NCBI GenBank assembly: GCA_022768805.1
Contig: JALELB010000039.1
Coordinates: 1 to 33,091, forward strand
Direction of reading: 5' to 3'
DNA: 33,091 bases
Source: Ruminococcus sp.
Lineage (GTDB): Bacteria; Bacillota; Clostridia; Oscillospirales; Ruminococcaceae
The position numbers and the translations under genes were made by a program. How positions within the stretch are numbered: position 1 is the first letter of the stretch; the number at the start of each line of letters is the position of its first letter. Positions 13,414 to 23,260 of this stretch are shown here, one piece after another. The notes beneath the pieces are model-generated. The model saw only the letters and a list, made by a program, of their open reading frames with translations. It had not been told where the DNA came from and made no database searches.

Positions 13414-15292
13414 AAATCAGAAGCGCTTTGTACGTCCGAAGCGTGAAAGCGGAGCAGCGTCCCAGCAGCCCCAGAGCGGACAGAAGCAGACCGGCAGAAA
13501 GCCGGCAAACCGGAATCCCCAGAAGCTGGGAGTAAAGTCGGCAAAGTCCGGCAGACCTCAGCAGGAGCAGCTGCCCGTGCAGCAGAATGGAAACAAGCCT
13601 AAAAATCAGAAGGCGCAGAAGGAGCAGCGCAAAACGCCCGTCCGGATTATTCCCCTGGGCGGCCTGAACGAGATCGGCAAGAATATGACGGTTGTGGAAT
13701 GTGCTAACGACATGTTCCTGATCGACTGCGGTCTGGCGTTCCCGGATTCGGAAATGCTGGGGGTGGATATTGTCATTCCGGACTTTACCTACCTGGAGCG
13801 GAATGTTGACAAGCTCCGGGGCGTGGTGCTGACCCATGGCCACGAGGACCATATCGGCGGGCTGGCGTATCTGCTCAAGAAAATCAACATTCCCGTATAC
13901 GGCACCCAGCTGACCCTCGCCCTGGTTGAGGGAAAGCTCCGGGAGCACCGGCTGCTGGGCAAGGTAAAGCTCAACGTGGTGAAGCCTCGCCAGACTGTGA
14001 AATTCGGCTGTATGGCAGTGGAGTTTATCCGGGTGAACCACAGCATTCCGGATGCAGTGGGCATGGCAATCCACACCCCTGCCGGCGTGATCGTCCACAC
14101 CGGAGACTTCAAGGTGGACTATACCCCCATCAACGGGGAGATCATTGACCTTGCCCGTTTTGCGGAGCTGGGCAGCAAGGGCGTGCTGGCGCTGCTGTCC
14201 GATTCCACCAATGCGGAGCGGCCGGGCTTTACCCCCTCGGAGCGTACCGTGGGCGAATCCTTTGAAAAGCTCTTTGCCAAGGCGGAGGGCAAGCGCATCA
14301 TCATCGCCACCTTCTCCTCCAATATTCACCGGGTGCAGCAGATCATTGACTGTGCAGCCCGGTACGGCAGAAAGGTTGCCATTTTCGGCAGAAGCATGGT
14401 GAATGTGATGACCGTTGCCATTGAGCTGGGGTATCTGACCGTGCCCAAGGGCATTATCATTGACATTGACATGATGAACCGCTATGAAAGTGAGCGGATC
14501 GTGCTGATTACCACTGGCAGCCAGGGGGAGCCCATGTCCGCCCTGACCCGGATGGCCATGAACGACCACAAGAAGGTGACCATTACCCCCCAGGATTTCA
14601 TCATCATTTCCGCAACGCCCATTCCCGGCAACGAAAAGACCGTGACAAAGGTGGTCAACGAGCTGATGAAATGCGGGGCCGAGGTGGTGTATGAGCGCAT
14701 GTATGAGGTGCATGTGTCCGGACACGCCTGTCAGGAGGAAACCAAGCTGATCCTGGCACTGACCAAGCCCAAGTTCTATATGCCGGTTCACGGAGAATAC
14801 AAGCACTTTAAAAAGCAGAAGCAGCTGGCTATGGATATGGGCATCCCCAAGGAAAACATCATCATCGGCGACATCGGCAACGTGATCGAAACCGACGGTG
14901 TGGATATGAAGATCGTGTCCCAGGTGCCTGCGGGCAGAGTTATGGTGGACGGTCTGGGCGTGGGAGATGTGGGCTCCATTGTGCTGCGTGACAGAAAGCA
15001 CCTGGCGGAGGACGGTCTCATTATTGTAACCGTGGTCATCGACAAATCCATCGGCGAGGTTGTGGCCGGTCCGGATATGATCTCCCGGGGCTTTGTCTAT
15101 GTGCGGGAATCCGAGCAGCTGATGGACGAGGCACGGAATCTGCTGAGCCATACCCTGGCAAGCTGTACACCCCAGGATTTCCGGGAGTGGAATTCCATGA
15201 AAACCAAGCTGCGGGATGCGCTGTCTGATTTTATCTTCTCCAAGACCAAGCGCAGCCCCATGATTCTTCCGATCATCTCGGAAATTCACTGA
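13403..15292 (+). CDS. rnj: Ribonuclease J
   Basis: A 629-residue metallo-beta-lactamase/beta-CASP nuclease that degrades and matures RNA (5'-3' exonuclease and endonuclease in family members). Residues 1-77 are a Gln/Lys/Arg/Asn-rich low-complexity extension not found in typical 555-residue RNase J. The catalytic core begins at VRIIPLGGLNEIGKNM. The metal motif HGHEDH is at residues 145-150, with further motifs VNHSIPDA, HTGDFK, SDSTNAERPG and VSGHACQEE / MPVHGEY. The GTG start at 13403 has a weak GAGAGG site and overlaps the uORF. gdpP follows after 50 nt. The basic tail may bind RNA or ribosomes, which is inference. Confidence 0.97.
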   Translation: MNNENQKRFVRPKRESGAASQQPQSGQKQTGRKPANRNPQKLGVKSAKSGRPQQEQLPVQQNGNKPKNQKAQKEQRKTPVRIIPLGGLNEIGKNMTVVECANDMFLIDCGLAFPDSEMLGVDIVIPDFTYLERNVDKLRGVVLTHGHEDHIGGLAYLLKKINIPVYGTQLTLALVEGKLREHRLLGKVKLNVVKPRQTVKFGCMAVEFIRVNHSIPDAVGMAIHTPAGVIVHTGDFKVDYTPINGEIIDLARFAELGSKGVLALLSDSTNAERPGFTPSERTVGESFEKLFAKAEGKRIIIATFSSNIHRVQQIIDCAARYGRKVAIFGRSMVNVMTVAIELGYLTVPKGIIIDIDMMNRYESERIVLITTGSQGEPMSALTRMAMNDHKKVTITPQDFIIISATPIPGNEKTVTKVVNELMKCGAEVVYERMYEVHVSGHACQEETKLILALTKPKFYMPVHGEYKHFKKQKQLAMDMGIPKENIIIGDIGNVIETDGVDMKIVSQVPAGRVMVDGLGVGDVGSIVLRDRKHLAEDGLIIVTVVIDKSIGEVVAGPDMISRGFVYVRESEQLMDEARNLLSHTLASCTPQDFREWNSMKTKLRDALSDFIFSKTKRSPMILPIISEIH

Positions 15293-15342
15293 TGCACGCC
15301 GGGCACGGTAATCCGGCCCCGGCAGCGAAGGAGGCGTAGGAA

Positions 15343-17313
15343 ATGCGGGAAAAACGACCGGTATGGTTCGGCCTGACAGTGGGTCTGCTGCTGTTTTCGG
15401 CGGGCTATGCAGCCCATGCGCTGTATGGCTATGACGCGAAAAAATTCTGGCTGTCCATTGTACTGCTGTTTGTTTCGGCTGTTTTGTTCCTGATTTCTTT
15501 TTACCTGTTTTCCCAGCGGAATATCCGCTTCATTGCCAAGCTGAATGACGAGATCGCCTCGACGGAGCATGAAACCATGTACTCCCTGCCGGTGCCTACA
15601 GTCATTCTGGACGACAGCGGGCTGATTCTCTGGTATAACCTGCTGTTCGGGCGGGAAATTCTGGAGAATGACGATGTGTTCGGCCTGCGGATCAGCGAGG
15701 TGCTGAATCTGGATTTCCAGTCGCTGCTGGCAACAGGCAGCGGCGAGGTGCATTACTGCGACAAGCAGTATGACATCAGTGTTACCACCTGTACCCGGAA
15801 CGACAAGAATCTGCATCTGCTCTGCTTTACGGACGTGACCGATTATGCGGCTTTGCAGGATACCTTTCTCAACACCCGGCCCACAGTCATGCTGCTGGTG
15901 ATTGACAATTATGAAGACGTGCTCCAGAATGCCAAGGAAAGCGAAAAAGCAACGGTGTTTGCCGCCATTGAGCAGATGCTGGAGCGGTTTATGGCGCCTA
16001 CCACCGGCGTACTCCGGCGGCTGTCCAGCGACCGGTTTGTGGCAGTGGTGGAGGAGCAGCATCTGCAGCAGATGATTAAGGGCAGATTCCGGATCCTGGA
16101 CGACGCACGTACCATTACCGTAGGGGAGCGTTATGCCATTACCCTTTCCATCGGCGTGGGGCATGGAGCATCCACCCTGGAGGAAAGCGAGGCCTTTGCC
16201 AAGCAGGCGCTGGATATGGCCCTGGGCAGAGGCGGTGACCAGGTTGCCCTGAAAACCGAGAACGGGTATAAGTTCTTCGGAGGCGTGTCCAAGGGCGTGG
16301 AGAAAAAATCCCGGGCGAAGACCCGTATCATTGCCAATGCTATGCAGGAGCTGATACATACCTGTGACCGGGTGATGATTATGGGACACCGGTACGGGGA
16401 CCTGGATTCCATCGGCTCTGCCATCGGCCTTGCGGGAGCCATTATGCAAAGCGGCAAGCCTGCCCATGTTGTAGTGGATCGGCAGACCACCCTGGCAGAG
16501 GTGCTGATTGACCGGATGGAGGCGGAGAATATCCACCTGACCATTGACGTGCCTACGGCGCTGACCCAGATGACGGATCAGACCCTGCTGGTGGTGGTGG
16601 ATACCCACAGCAAGGATTTTGTGGAAAGTGTGGATCTCTACCAGAACGCCCGGCAGGTGGTGGTGATTGACCACCACCGGAAGATCGTGAACTTTATTGA
16701 CAATGCGGTGATTTTCTATCATGAGCCCTATGCCTCCTCTGCGTCGGAGCTTGTGACAGAGCTTCTGCAGCATTTCCGGAATACGGAGCATCTGCATTCC
16801 GCCTATGCGGATGTGCTGCTGGCAGGCATTATGCTGGATACGAAGAATTTCGTCATGCGCACCGGTGTGCGCACCTTTGAGGCGGCGGCATACCTGCGGA
16901 AAATGGGTGCGGATACCGTTGCCGTCAAGCAGTTCTTCTCCAGCTCCATTGAAACCTATCAGCACCGGGCGCATCTGGTTTCCCAGGCGGAGCTGTACCA
17001 TCACTGCGCCATTGCCGTGGCAGAGGAGCTCTGGGATGACATCAAGCTGGTGGCACCACAGGCAGCGGACGAGCTGCTGGGCATCCGTTCCGTGGCTGCC
17101 TCCTTTGTGATCTACAACCTGAACGGAGAAATCAATATTTCCGCCCGTTCCATGGGAAGTATGAATGTACAGGTTGTGATGGAAAAGCTGGGGGGCGGCG
17201 GGCATCAGACCATGGCGGCAACCCAGATTCCCGATATTACTGTTGCTGAGGCAAAGGAACGGCTGCTGCAGGTGCTGGCGGAGGAATTTGCCCAGCCGGA
17301 GCAAAGCAAATAG
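15343..17313 (+). CDS. gdpP: Cyclic-di-AMP phosphodiesterase GdpP
   Basis: A 656-residue membrane protein that hydrolyses c-di-AMP to pApA. Domain order: two transmembrane helices (about 8-28 and 37-56), a PAS-like domain (about 75-170), a degenerate GGDEF domain (about 175-305), then the DHH phosphodiesterase. The DHH part carries GHRYGDLDS (348-356), VVVDTHS (about 417-423), IDHH (442-445) and, near the C-terminus, the DHHA1 motif [10 protein letters not shown]. The intact DHH motifs argue for an active enzyme. The start has AAGGAGG at 15328-15334, 8 nt before the ATG. It is followed 14 nt later by rplI and then dnaB, a conserved Firmicutes order. Confidence 0.96.
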   Translation: MREKRPVWFGLTVGLLLFSAGYAAHALYGYDAKKFWLSIVLLFVSAVLFLISFYLFSQRNIRFIAKLNDEIASTEHETMYSLPVPTVILDDSGLILWYNLLFGREILENDDVFGLRISEVLNLDFQSLLATGSGEVHYCDKQYDISVTTCTRNDKNLHLLCFTDVTDYAALQDTFLNTRPTVMLLVIDNYEDVLQNAKESEKATVFAAIEQMLERFMAPTTGVLRRLSSDRFVAVVEEQHLQQMIKGRFRILDDARTITVGERYAITLSIGVGHGASTLEESEAFAKQALDMALGRGGDQVALKTENGYKFFGGVSKGVEKKSRAKTRIIANAMQELIHTCDRVMIMGHRYGDLDSIGSAIGLAGAIMQSGKPAHVVVDRQTTLAEVLIDRMEAENIHLTIDVPTALTQMTDQTLLVVVDTHSKDFVESVDLYQNARQVVVIDHHRKIVNFIDNAVIFYHEPYASSASELVTELLQHFRNTEHLHSAYADVLLAGIMLDTKNFVMRTGVRTFEAAAYLRKMGADTVAVKQFFSSSIETYQHRAHLVSQAELYHHCAIAVAEELWDDIKLVAPQAADELLGIRSVAASFVIYNLNGEINISARSMGSMNVQVVMEKLGGGGHQTMAATQIPDITVAEAKERLLQVLAEEFAQPEQSK

Positions 17314-17327
17314 AAAGGAAGATTCAG

Positions 17328-17777
17328 ATGAAGGTTATTTTAACAAAGGATGTAAAGGGTACCGGCAAGGCCGGTGACGTGAAGGAAGTGGCGGACGGCT
17401 TTGCAAGAAACTTTCTGATCGGAAAGGGGCTTGCCCTGGAGGCCAATGCCAAGAATCTCAGCGATCTTGCCGGCAAGAAGGCCAGTGAGCAGCATAAGAT
17501 CGACGTGGAAAAGCAGAATGCCCGGGAAATTGCGGAGAAGATCGGCGGCAAAACCGTGACTGTGCATGCCAAGGCAGGAGCAAACGGCAAGCTGTTCGGC
17601 GCAGTAACCGCTGCACAGATTGCAGAGCAGATTGCTGCCCAGTACGGCTGCACCGTGGACAAGAAGAAGATCACCCTGAAAACAGACATCAAGAACTATG
17701 GGGAATATGAGGCAGAGATCCGGCTTTACAGCGGCATCGGCACCAAGGTGACCGTTTCCGTTGTTGAAGCAGGTTGA
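17328..17777 (+). CDS. rplI: 50S ribosomal protein L9
   Basis: 149 residues, full length. The N-terminal domain reads [31 protein letters not shown] with the L9 signature. A long connecting helix (about 40-75) and the C-terminal rRNA-binding domain ([15 protein letters not shown]..., ITL) follow. It binds 23S rRNA domain V at the base of the L1 stalk. It lies 14 nt after gdpP and 20 nt before the dnaB ATG, with AAAGGAAG as ribosome site. Confidence 0.98.
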   Translation: MKVILTKDVKGTGKAGDVKEVADGFARNFLIGKGLALEANAKNLSDLAGKKASEQHKIDVEKQNAREIAEKIGGKTVTVHAKAGANGKLFGAVTAAQIAEQIAAQYGCTVDKKKITLKTDIKNYGEYEAEIRLYSGIGTKVTVSVVEAG

Positions 17778-17797
17778 TACCGGAGGCAGGGTTTGTC

Positions 17798-19135
17798 ATG
17801 AATCAGCTTGAGCCGGGTACCTTTTCGGACAAGGAGCTGCCCTACAGCATGGAGGCAGAGCAGACCATTCTGGGCGCCATCCTCATTAACAGCGATGTGC
17901 TGCCTACAGTGGTGGATCTGATTGGTGCGGAGAGCTTTTACAACGAGCAGCACCGCCAGCTTTACAACATCATGCTGCGGCTGTTTACCGGCGGCGCCCA
18001 GGCGGACATTGTAGTGGTGCTCAACGAGGCAATGAAGGCGGGGGTCTTTGAAACCGTCCAGGAGGGCAGAAAATATCTGGCCTCCCTGGTGGATATGGTC
18101 CCCTCGGTTGCCAATGTGGCCAGCTACTGCAAAATCGTTGCGGAAAAATACTATATCCGTTCCCTGGCCTATGTGGCACGGGAGGTGCTGTCCCGGATTA
18201 CCGAGGGTACCGATGATGCCCAGACCCTGCTGGACTGGGCGGAGCAGAAGATCTTCGACATCCGGCAGGGCAAGGATGTGCGGGGGCTGGTGCCCATCAG
18301 CGAGGTTATTGTGGAGGCATACGACCAGATTGGCAAAATTGCCGGGCCGGACCGGGAGAAATACATCGGCGCCCGTACCGGCTTTTCCATGCTGGACGCC
18401 ATCACCTCCGGACTGAACAAGTCCGACCTGATTCTGATTGCAGCACGTCCCGCCATGGGTAAGACCGCTTTTGCGCTGAATATTGCCACCAATGTGGCAA
18501 GACACTCCGGCAAGGAGGTTGCCATCTTTTCTTTGGAAATGTCCATGGAGCAGCTGGCCACCCGTATGCTCTCCACGGAGGCGCTGGTGGATTCCAACAA
18601 GCTGCGCAGCGGCAAGATCAGCTCGGATGACTGGGTGCGGCTGGCGTCCAGCGCCAACTATCTCAGTGGTCTGGGCATCTACCTGGATGAATGCTCCGGC
18701 GTCACCGTGCCCCAGATCAAGGCAAAGCTGCGGCGGATGAAGAATGTGGGGCTGGTGGTTATCGACTATCTGCAGCTGATGGATTCCGCCACTAAAACCG
18801 ACAACCGTGTGCTGGTGATCTCCGAGATTACCCGGCAGCTGAAAATCATGGCCAAGGAGCTGGATATTCCGGTGGTGCTGCTGTCCCAGCTGAACCGGGG
18901 CGTGGAGAGCCGGCCGGACAAGCGGCCCATGCTGTCCGACCTGCGTGAATCCGGCTCCATCGAGCAGGATGCAGACATTGTCATGTTCCTGTACCGGGAC
19001 GCTTATTATAATAAGGAAAGCGAACGCCCCAACATCAGCGAGTGTATCGTGGCGAAAAACCGACACGGTGAAACCGGTACCGTGGAGCTGATCTGGGACG
19101 GTCAGTATACCCGGTTCTCCAACCCGGAGCGCTGA
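17798..19135 (+). CDS. dnaB: Replicative DNA helicase DnaB
   Basis: A 445-residue hexameric helicase. The N-terminal domain (about 12-110) starts PYSMEAEQTILGAIL. The RecA-like C-terminal domain has Walker A ARPAMGKT (about 216-223), the ATP-site strand EVAIFSLEMS, Walker B GLVVIDYLQLM, and SQLNRGVE followed by RESGSIEQDADIV near the end. No intein interrupts it. The ATG at 17798 is chosen over an upstream TTG at 17774, which overlaps the end of rplI, because GGAGG lies at 17782-17786 and the family begins here. It is followed by tilS after 1 nt. Confidence 0.97.
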   Translation: MNQLEPGTFSDKELPYSMEAEQTILGAILINSDVLPTVVDLIGAESFYNEQHRQLYNIMLRLFTGGAQADIVVVLNEAMKAGVFETVQEGRKYLASLVDMVPSVANVASYCKIVAEKYYIRSLAYVAREVLSRITEGTDDAQTLLDWAEQKIFDIRQGKDVRGLVPISEVIVEAYDQIGKIAGPDREKYIGARTGFSMLDAITSGLNKSDLILIAARPAMGKTAFALNIATNVARHSGKEVAIFSLEMSMEQLATRMLSTEALVDSNKLRSGKISSDDWVRLASSANYLSGLGIYLDECSGVTVPQIKAKLRRMKNVGLVVIDYLQLMDSATKTDNRVLVISEITRQLKIMAKELDIPVVLLSQLNRGVESRPDKRPMLSDLRESGSIEQDADIVMFLYRDAYYNKESERPNISECIVAKNRHGETGTVELIWDGQYTRFSNPER

Positions 19136-19136
19136 T

Positions 19137-20483
19137 ATGCTGAACCTGATGGAGGAAACCATCCGCCGGTACCACATGCTGCAGCCGGGGGATACGGTTG
19201 TGGCGGCATTGTCCGGCGGGGCGGACAGTACGGCGCTTCTGCTGGGGCTGCTTGCCTTGCAGGAAAAATTGTGCATTACCCTTCGGGCAGTACACATCAA
19301 TCATGGACTGCGTGGGGCGGAAAGCCACCGGGATGCTGCCTTCTGTGAGCAGCTCTGTGCCGAATATGGAGTGCCCTTTTCCCTTGGCATATGCCATGTG
19401 GCAGAGTATGCGGCACAAAAAAAGCATACCTCCTGTGAAATGGCGGCTCGGGAGCTGCGGTATGCAAAGCTGGAGGAGCTCTGTCCTCTCGGTGCAAAAA
19501 TCGCCACTGCCCATACCGCATCGGACAACACGGAAACTTTGCTGGAACGGCTCACCCGGGGCACCGGACTTGCCGGGCTCTGCGGTATTCCGCCGGTACG
19601 GGGCAGAATTATCCGGCCGCTGCTTTATGTGAGCCGGGAACAGGTTCTGGGGTTTCTGGCGGAGCAGGGGCAGCCCTATGTTACGGACAGCTCCAATGAA
19701 GGGGATGCGTTTTTCCGTAACCGGCTCCGGCATCATGTGCTGCCGGTGCTGCGACAGCAGAATCCGGAGATCGACCGGACTGTGGGGACGATGACCCGGT
19801 TTTTGTCCGATGAGCAGCAGCTTCTGGAACAGCAGGCACAGGAAGCCTTTTCCGGATGCTTTGACGAAACCCGTCAGACCCTGTCCGGTTTGCAAAGTCT
19901 GCATCCCGCCATGCGGCGCCGGGTGCTGGCGCTGTTTCTGCGCCGGGGCGGCGTGGAGGTTTCTGCAGCCCGGATTGCCCGGGCAGAGGCGCTGCTGGAA
20001 ACCGGGGGCAAGCAAAATCTGACCACCGGAGTTTATCTGATTTGTCGGCAGGGCATGCTGACATTGGAGCATGCAGCAGCACCGGCGCCGCCGGTGGGGG
20101 AATGTATCCTGAAGCCGGGAGAAAACCGACTGATGCCCGGAAGGATTTGCACTGCCCGGCTGGAAAAGATAAATCAAGTGACCAGCGACTGTAATGTTCA
20201 CAATAAATTCACAAACGATACTATGGATTATGATAGAATAAAAGGGACGGCTGTGCTGCGGGGCAGAAGGCAGGGGGATTATATCCGCCTTGCGGGCAGG
20301 GACTTTACCAAGTCGGTAAAGAAGCTGCTTCAGGAGAAGGTGCCGGCGCAGCAGCGGTCCCGACTGCATTATCTTCAGGATGATGCGGGGCTGATCTGGA
20401 TTGAGGGAATCGGAATTTCAGCCCGTGTACAGCCGGATGCCGGCACACAGCAGCTGCTGACGCTGACCGTATCCGAAGGCTGA
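19137..20483 (+). CDS. tilS: tRNA(Ile)-lysidine synthetase TilS
   Basis: A 448-residue enzyme that changes C34 of tRNA-Ile2 (CAU) to lysidine with ATP and lysine. It has the PP-loop SGGADS at residues 26-31, HINHGLRG (about 53-60), ATAHTASDNTET and RGTGLAGLCGIPPVRG, and a C-terminal TilS domain (LRGRRQGDYIRLAGRDFTKSVKKLLQE). It starts 1 nt after the dnaB stop; an alternative ATG lies at 19149. The segment 20165-20255 is noticeably AT-rich compared with its surroundings and encodes the linker before the C-terminal domain. ftsH follows directly. The hpt gene commonly found between tilS and ftsH is absent. Confidence 0.96.
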   Translation: MLNLMEETIRRYHMLQPGDTVVAALSGGADSTALLLGLLALQEKLCITLRAVHINHGLRGAESHRDAAFCEQLCAEYGVPFSLGICHVAEYAAQKKHTSCEMAARELRYAKLEELCPLGAKIATAHTASDNTETLLERLTRGTGLAGLCGIPPVRGRIIRPLLYVSREQVLGFLAEQGQPYVTDSSNEGDAFFRNRLRHHVLPVLRQQNPEIDRTVGTMTRFLSDEQQLLEQQAQEAFSGCFDETRQTLSGLQSLHPAMRRRVLALFLRRGGVEVSAARIARAEALLETGGKQNLTTGVYLICRQGMLTLEHAAAPAPPVGECILKPGENRLMPGRICTARLEKINQVTSDCNVHNKFTNDTMDYDRIKGTAVLRGRRQGDYIRLAGRDFTKSVKKLLQEKVPAQQRSRLHYLQDDAGLIWIEGIGISARVQPDAGTQQLLTLTVSEG

Positions 20484-20521
20484 ATTTTACAGGACCTTAG
20501 GTCCCACAAGGAGTGAATGGA

Positions 20522-22444
20522 TTGACACCTGGAAAAAATAGAGGCGCCCTGGCGTATATCCTGATTGCAGTGATGCTGGTGGTTTCCGTATTTGTCATCA
20601 TGCCCATGCTTTCCAAGTCCGGCAAGACAACCAAATATTCTGAAATCATTGCATACTTTGACAATTATCAGGTAACCAGCTATACATTGGATCTCGGCAC
20701 GGGGGAGCTGGAGTTTACCGTCAAGGATTCCAAGGAAAAGAAAAAGTATACTGTGCCCAATGTAAGTCTGTTCCTGGACGATACAGAGGATTACCGGCAG
20801 GAATACAACAAAAAGAACCCGGATGCGCCCCTGGAGCAGGATTATTACAAAATCAAGGACAGCTCCTGGCTGCTGACGGTGATTCCCACCGTGGTGATGC
20901 TGGGCATGGGCATTTTCCTGATTGTCTTTATGTTCCGGCAGAATGGGGGCGGAAGATATTCTGCCTTTGGCAAGGCCAATATCAAGGCCCAGTCCCAGCA
21001 CGGCAAAAAGGCCACCTTCAAGGATGTTGCCGGTGCGGACGAGGAAAAGCATGAACTGGAGGAGGTTGTGGACTTCCTCAAAAATCCCAGAAAGTACACG
21101 GAGATCGGCGCCCGGATTCCCAAGGGCGTGCTGCTGCTGGGCCCTCCCGGTACCGGCAAGACCCTGCTTGCCCGGGCGGTTGCCGGCGAGGCTGGCTGCC
21201 CCTTCTTCCCGATTTCCGGTTCGGATTTTGTGGAGATGTTCGTTGGTGTGGGTGCGTCCCGTGTCCGGGATCTGTTTGAACAGGCCAAGAAGCACTCTCC
21301 CTCCATTATCTTTATTGATGAAATTGACGCCGTGGGCAGACACAGAGGTGCCGGCCTGGGCGGCGGCCACGATGAGCGGGAGCAGACCCTGAACCAGCTG
21401 CTTGTGGAGATGGACGGCTTTACCGCTAACGACAGCGTTATTGTCATTGCGGCAACCAACCGCCGGGATATTCTGGATCCGGCCCTGCTGCGTCCCGGCC
21501 GGTTTGACCGTCAGATTATGGTGGGCTATCCGGATGTGAAGGGCCGTGAGGAGATTCTTCGGGTTCATGCCAAGAACAAACCTCTGGGCCCTGATGTGAA
21601 CCTGAAAACCATCGCCAGAACCACCCAGGGCTTCACCGGTGCGGATCTGGAGAACCTGCTGAACGAGGCTGCATTGCTGGCGGCCCGTGACAACAGAAAG
21701 GCAATCATTGAATCGGATATTGAGGAAGCCAGCTTCAAGGTTATGGCTGGTCCTGAAAAGAAATCCCGTCTTGTTACGGAACGGGATAAAAAGATCACCG
21801 CATACCACGAGGCAGGCCACGCTATTGCTACCTATAACCTGGAAACCACAGAAAAGGTGCATCAGGTCAGCGTAATCCAGCGTGGTATGGCAGCAGGCAT
21901 GACCTGGACCCGTCCCCAGACCGACGACAGCCATGTTTCCCGCCGCAAGATGCAGGAGGAGCTGATTGTATTCCTGGGGGGGCGTGTGGCAGAATCCCTG
22001 ATGCTGGATGATATCTGCACCGGGGCCTCCAATGACATTGAGCGTGCCACCAAGATGGCACGGGATATGGTCACCAAGTACGGATTTTCCGAAAAGCTGG
22101 GGCCGGTGGGCTATGCTTCCGAGCAGGATGAGGTATTCCTGGGCAGGGATTACGGCCACACCCACACCTACAGCGAGACCGTGGCGGCAGAGATTGATGA
22201 AGAAGTGCGCCGGATCATGGAGGATGCATATGCGAAATGCGAAAAGATCCTCAGTGAGCACCGGGATCAGCTGGAATGCCTGGCACAGTATCTGCTCAAG
22301 TATGAGAAGATCGACGGGGATGACTTTGAAAAGCTGATGCGCGGAGAGCTGGTAACACCGCCGGATGAGCCGGAACAGCCCGATGGCGGAGCTCCGGAGA
22401 CCATTTTTGATCCCACAAGCGAGAATCCGACGCCTGAGGCATAA
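20522..22444 (+). CDS. ftsH: ATP-dependent zinc metalloprotease FtsH
   Basis: A 640-residue membrane AAA+ protease. Two transmembrane helices (about 8-27 and 117-138) flank an extracytoplasmic domain. The AAA domain has Walker A GPPGTGKT (207-214), Walker B IIFIDEID and the second region of homology [20 protein letters not shown]. The zinc site is HEAGH (429-433). The C-terminus is Pro/Glu-rich. The start is a TTG at 20522 with AAGGAG (20508-20513) 8 nt upstream; the in-frame GTG at 20513 overlaps that ribosome site and is unlikely. It ends the operon at a strong terminator. Confidence 0.96.
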   Translation: MTPGKNRGALAYILIAVMLVVSVFVIMPMLSKSGKTTKYSEIIAYFDNYQVTSYTLDLGTGELEFTVKDSKEKKKYTVPNVSLFLDDTEDYRQEYNKKNPDAPLEQDYYKIKDSSWLLTVIPTVVMLGMGIFLIVFMFRQNGGGRYSAFGKANIKAQSQHGKKATFKDVAGADEEKHELEEVVDFLKNPRKYTEIGARIPKGVLLLGPPGTGKTLLARAVAGEAGCPFFPISGSDFVEMFVGVGASRVRDLFEQAKKHSPSIIFIDEIDAVGRHRGAGLGGGHDEREQTLNQLLVEMDGFTANDSVIVIAATNRRDILDPALLRPGRFDRQIMVGYPDVKGREEILRVHAKNKPLGPDVNLKTIARTTQGFTGADLENLLNEAALLAARDNRKAIIESDIEEASFKVMAGPEKKSRLVTERDKKITAYHEAGHAIATYNLETTEKVHQVSVIQRGMAAGMTWTRPQTDDSHVSRRKMQEELIVFLGGRVAESLMLDDICTGASNDIERATKMARDMVTKYGFSEKLGPVGYASEQDEVFLGRDYGHTHTYSETVAAEIDEEVRRIMEDAYAKCEKILSEHRDQLECLAQYLLKYEKIDGDDFEKLMRGELVTPPDEPEQPDGGAPETIFDPTSENPTPEA

Positions 22445-22458
22445 ATACCGGACTATTA

Positions 22459-22491
22459 CAGGCTATGGAAACTTCCATAGCCTGTTTTTTT
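22459..22491 (+). terminator. Terminator of the rnj-ftsH series
   Basis: The stem CAGGCTATGGA / TCCATAGCCTG (22459-22469 and 22474-22484) is followed directly by seven T (22485-22491). Confidence 0.95.
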
Positions 22492-22519
22492 ATGGGCGCT
22501 GCCCGGAGGAGGAAAACAT

Positions 22520-23260
22520 ATGGCGATTGTACTTGATGTACAGGGACTGACCAAGCAGTATACAAAGGTGCTGGCAGCCAACCAGGTGTCGTTTCAGATC
22601 GGGGAGGGCGAGATTTTTGCCCTGATCGGACCCAACGGCGCCGGAAAGACCACCACCATCCGCATGATTGCAACCCTGCTGCAGCCCACTGCCGGAGATG
22701 CAGTGGTGGCAGGCTGCAGCGTGGTGAAGGATCCGGCAAAGGTGCGGGAATGCATTACCTATCTGCCGGATGAGGCAGGGGCATACAAGAATATGACCGG
22801 CAAGGGCTACCTTAAATTCATGGCAAGCATTTTCACCACGGACCGGAAGCAGGCGGATGCCTGTGTGCAGCGTGCGGTGGAGATGTGCGGCCTGGGAGAC
22901 CGGCTTAACGAGAAAATCGGAACCTATTCCAGAGGTATGATCCGGAAGCTGCTGCTGTCCCGGGCGGTAATGACACGGCCCAGGCTGGCGATTCTGGATG
23001 AACCTACCAGCGGCCTGGATGTAATCAATGCTCTGGAGATCCGGAAGATGATCCTACGCCTTGCCCGGGAGGAGGGAATGAGCTTTCTGCTTTCCTCCCA
23101 CAATATGCTGGAAATTGAGTATGTGTCCGACCGGGTGGGTATTATTTCCGGCGGCCAGCTGATGGTTACAGGAGAGGCGGAGGAGCTGAAAAACCGCTAC
23201 GGTGCGGCCAATCTGGAGGAAGTATTTGAAAGGGTGGTGCTGCAGCATGAAGTTCATTAG
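22520..23260 (+). CDS. ABC transporter ATP-binding protein (NatA-like, ABC-2 exporter)
   Basis: A 246-residue ATPase subunit with Walker A GPNGAGKT (37-44), Q-loop region ITYLPDEAG, Walker B LAILDEPTSGLD and the switch histidine in LLSSHNM. The ABC signature is YSRGM instead of LSGGQ, a variant common in the NatA/DrrA group. Its partner is the permease that follows, overlapping by 14 nt. Together they resemble sodium or drug exporters, but the substrate cannot be read from sequence. GGAGGAGG lies just upstream of the ATG; the preceding terminator separates it from ftsH. Confidence 0.92.
   Translation: MAIVLDVQGLTKQYTKVLAANQVSFQIGEGEIFALIGPNGAGKTTTIRMIATLLQPTAGDAVVAGCSVVKDPAKVRECITYLPDEAGAYKNMTGKGYLKFMASIFTTDRKQADACVQRAVEMCGLGDRLNEKIGTYSRGMIRKLLLSRAVMTRPRLAILDEPTSGLDVINALEIRKMILRLAREEGMSFLLSSHNMLEIEYVSDRVGIISGGQLMVTGEAEELKNRYGAANLEEVFERVVLQHEVH

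Noticed and set aside
13094-15289. 731-codon minus-strand frame opposite RNase J, with similar long antisense frames opposite gdpP, dnaB, ftsH and the pseudoenzyme gene
   Set aside because: Antisense shadows produced by GC-rich codon usage; protein texts are low-complexity His/Gly/Leu-rich without domains.
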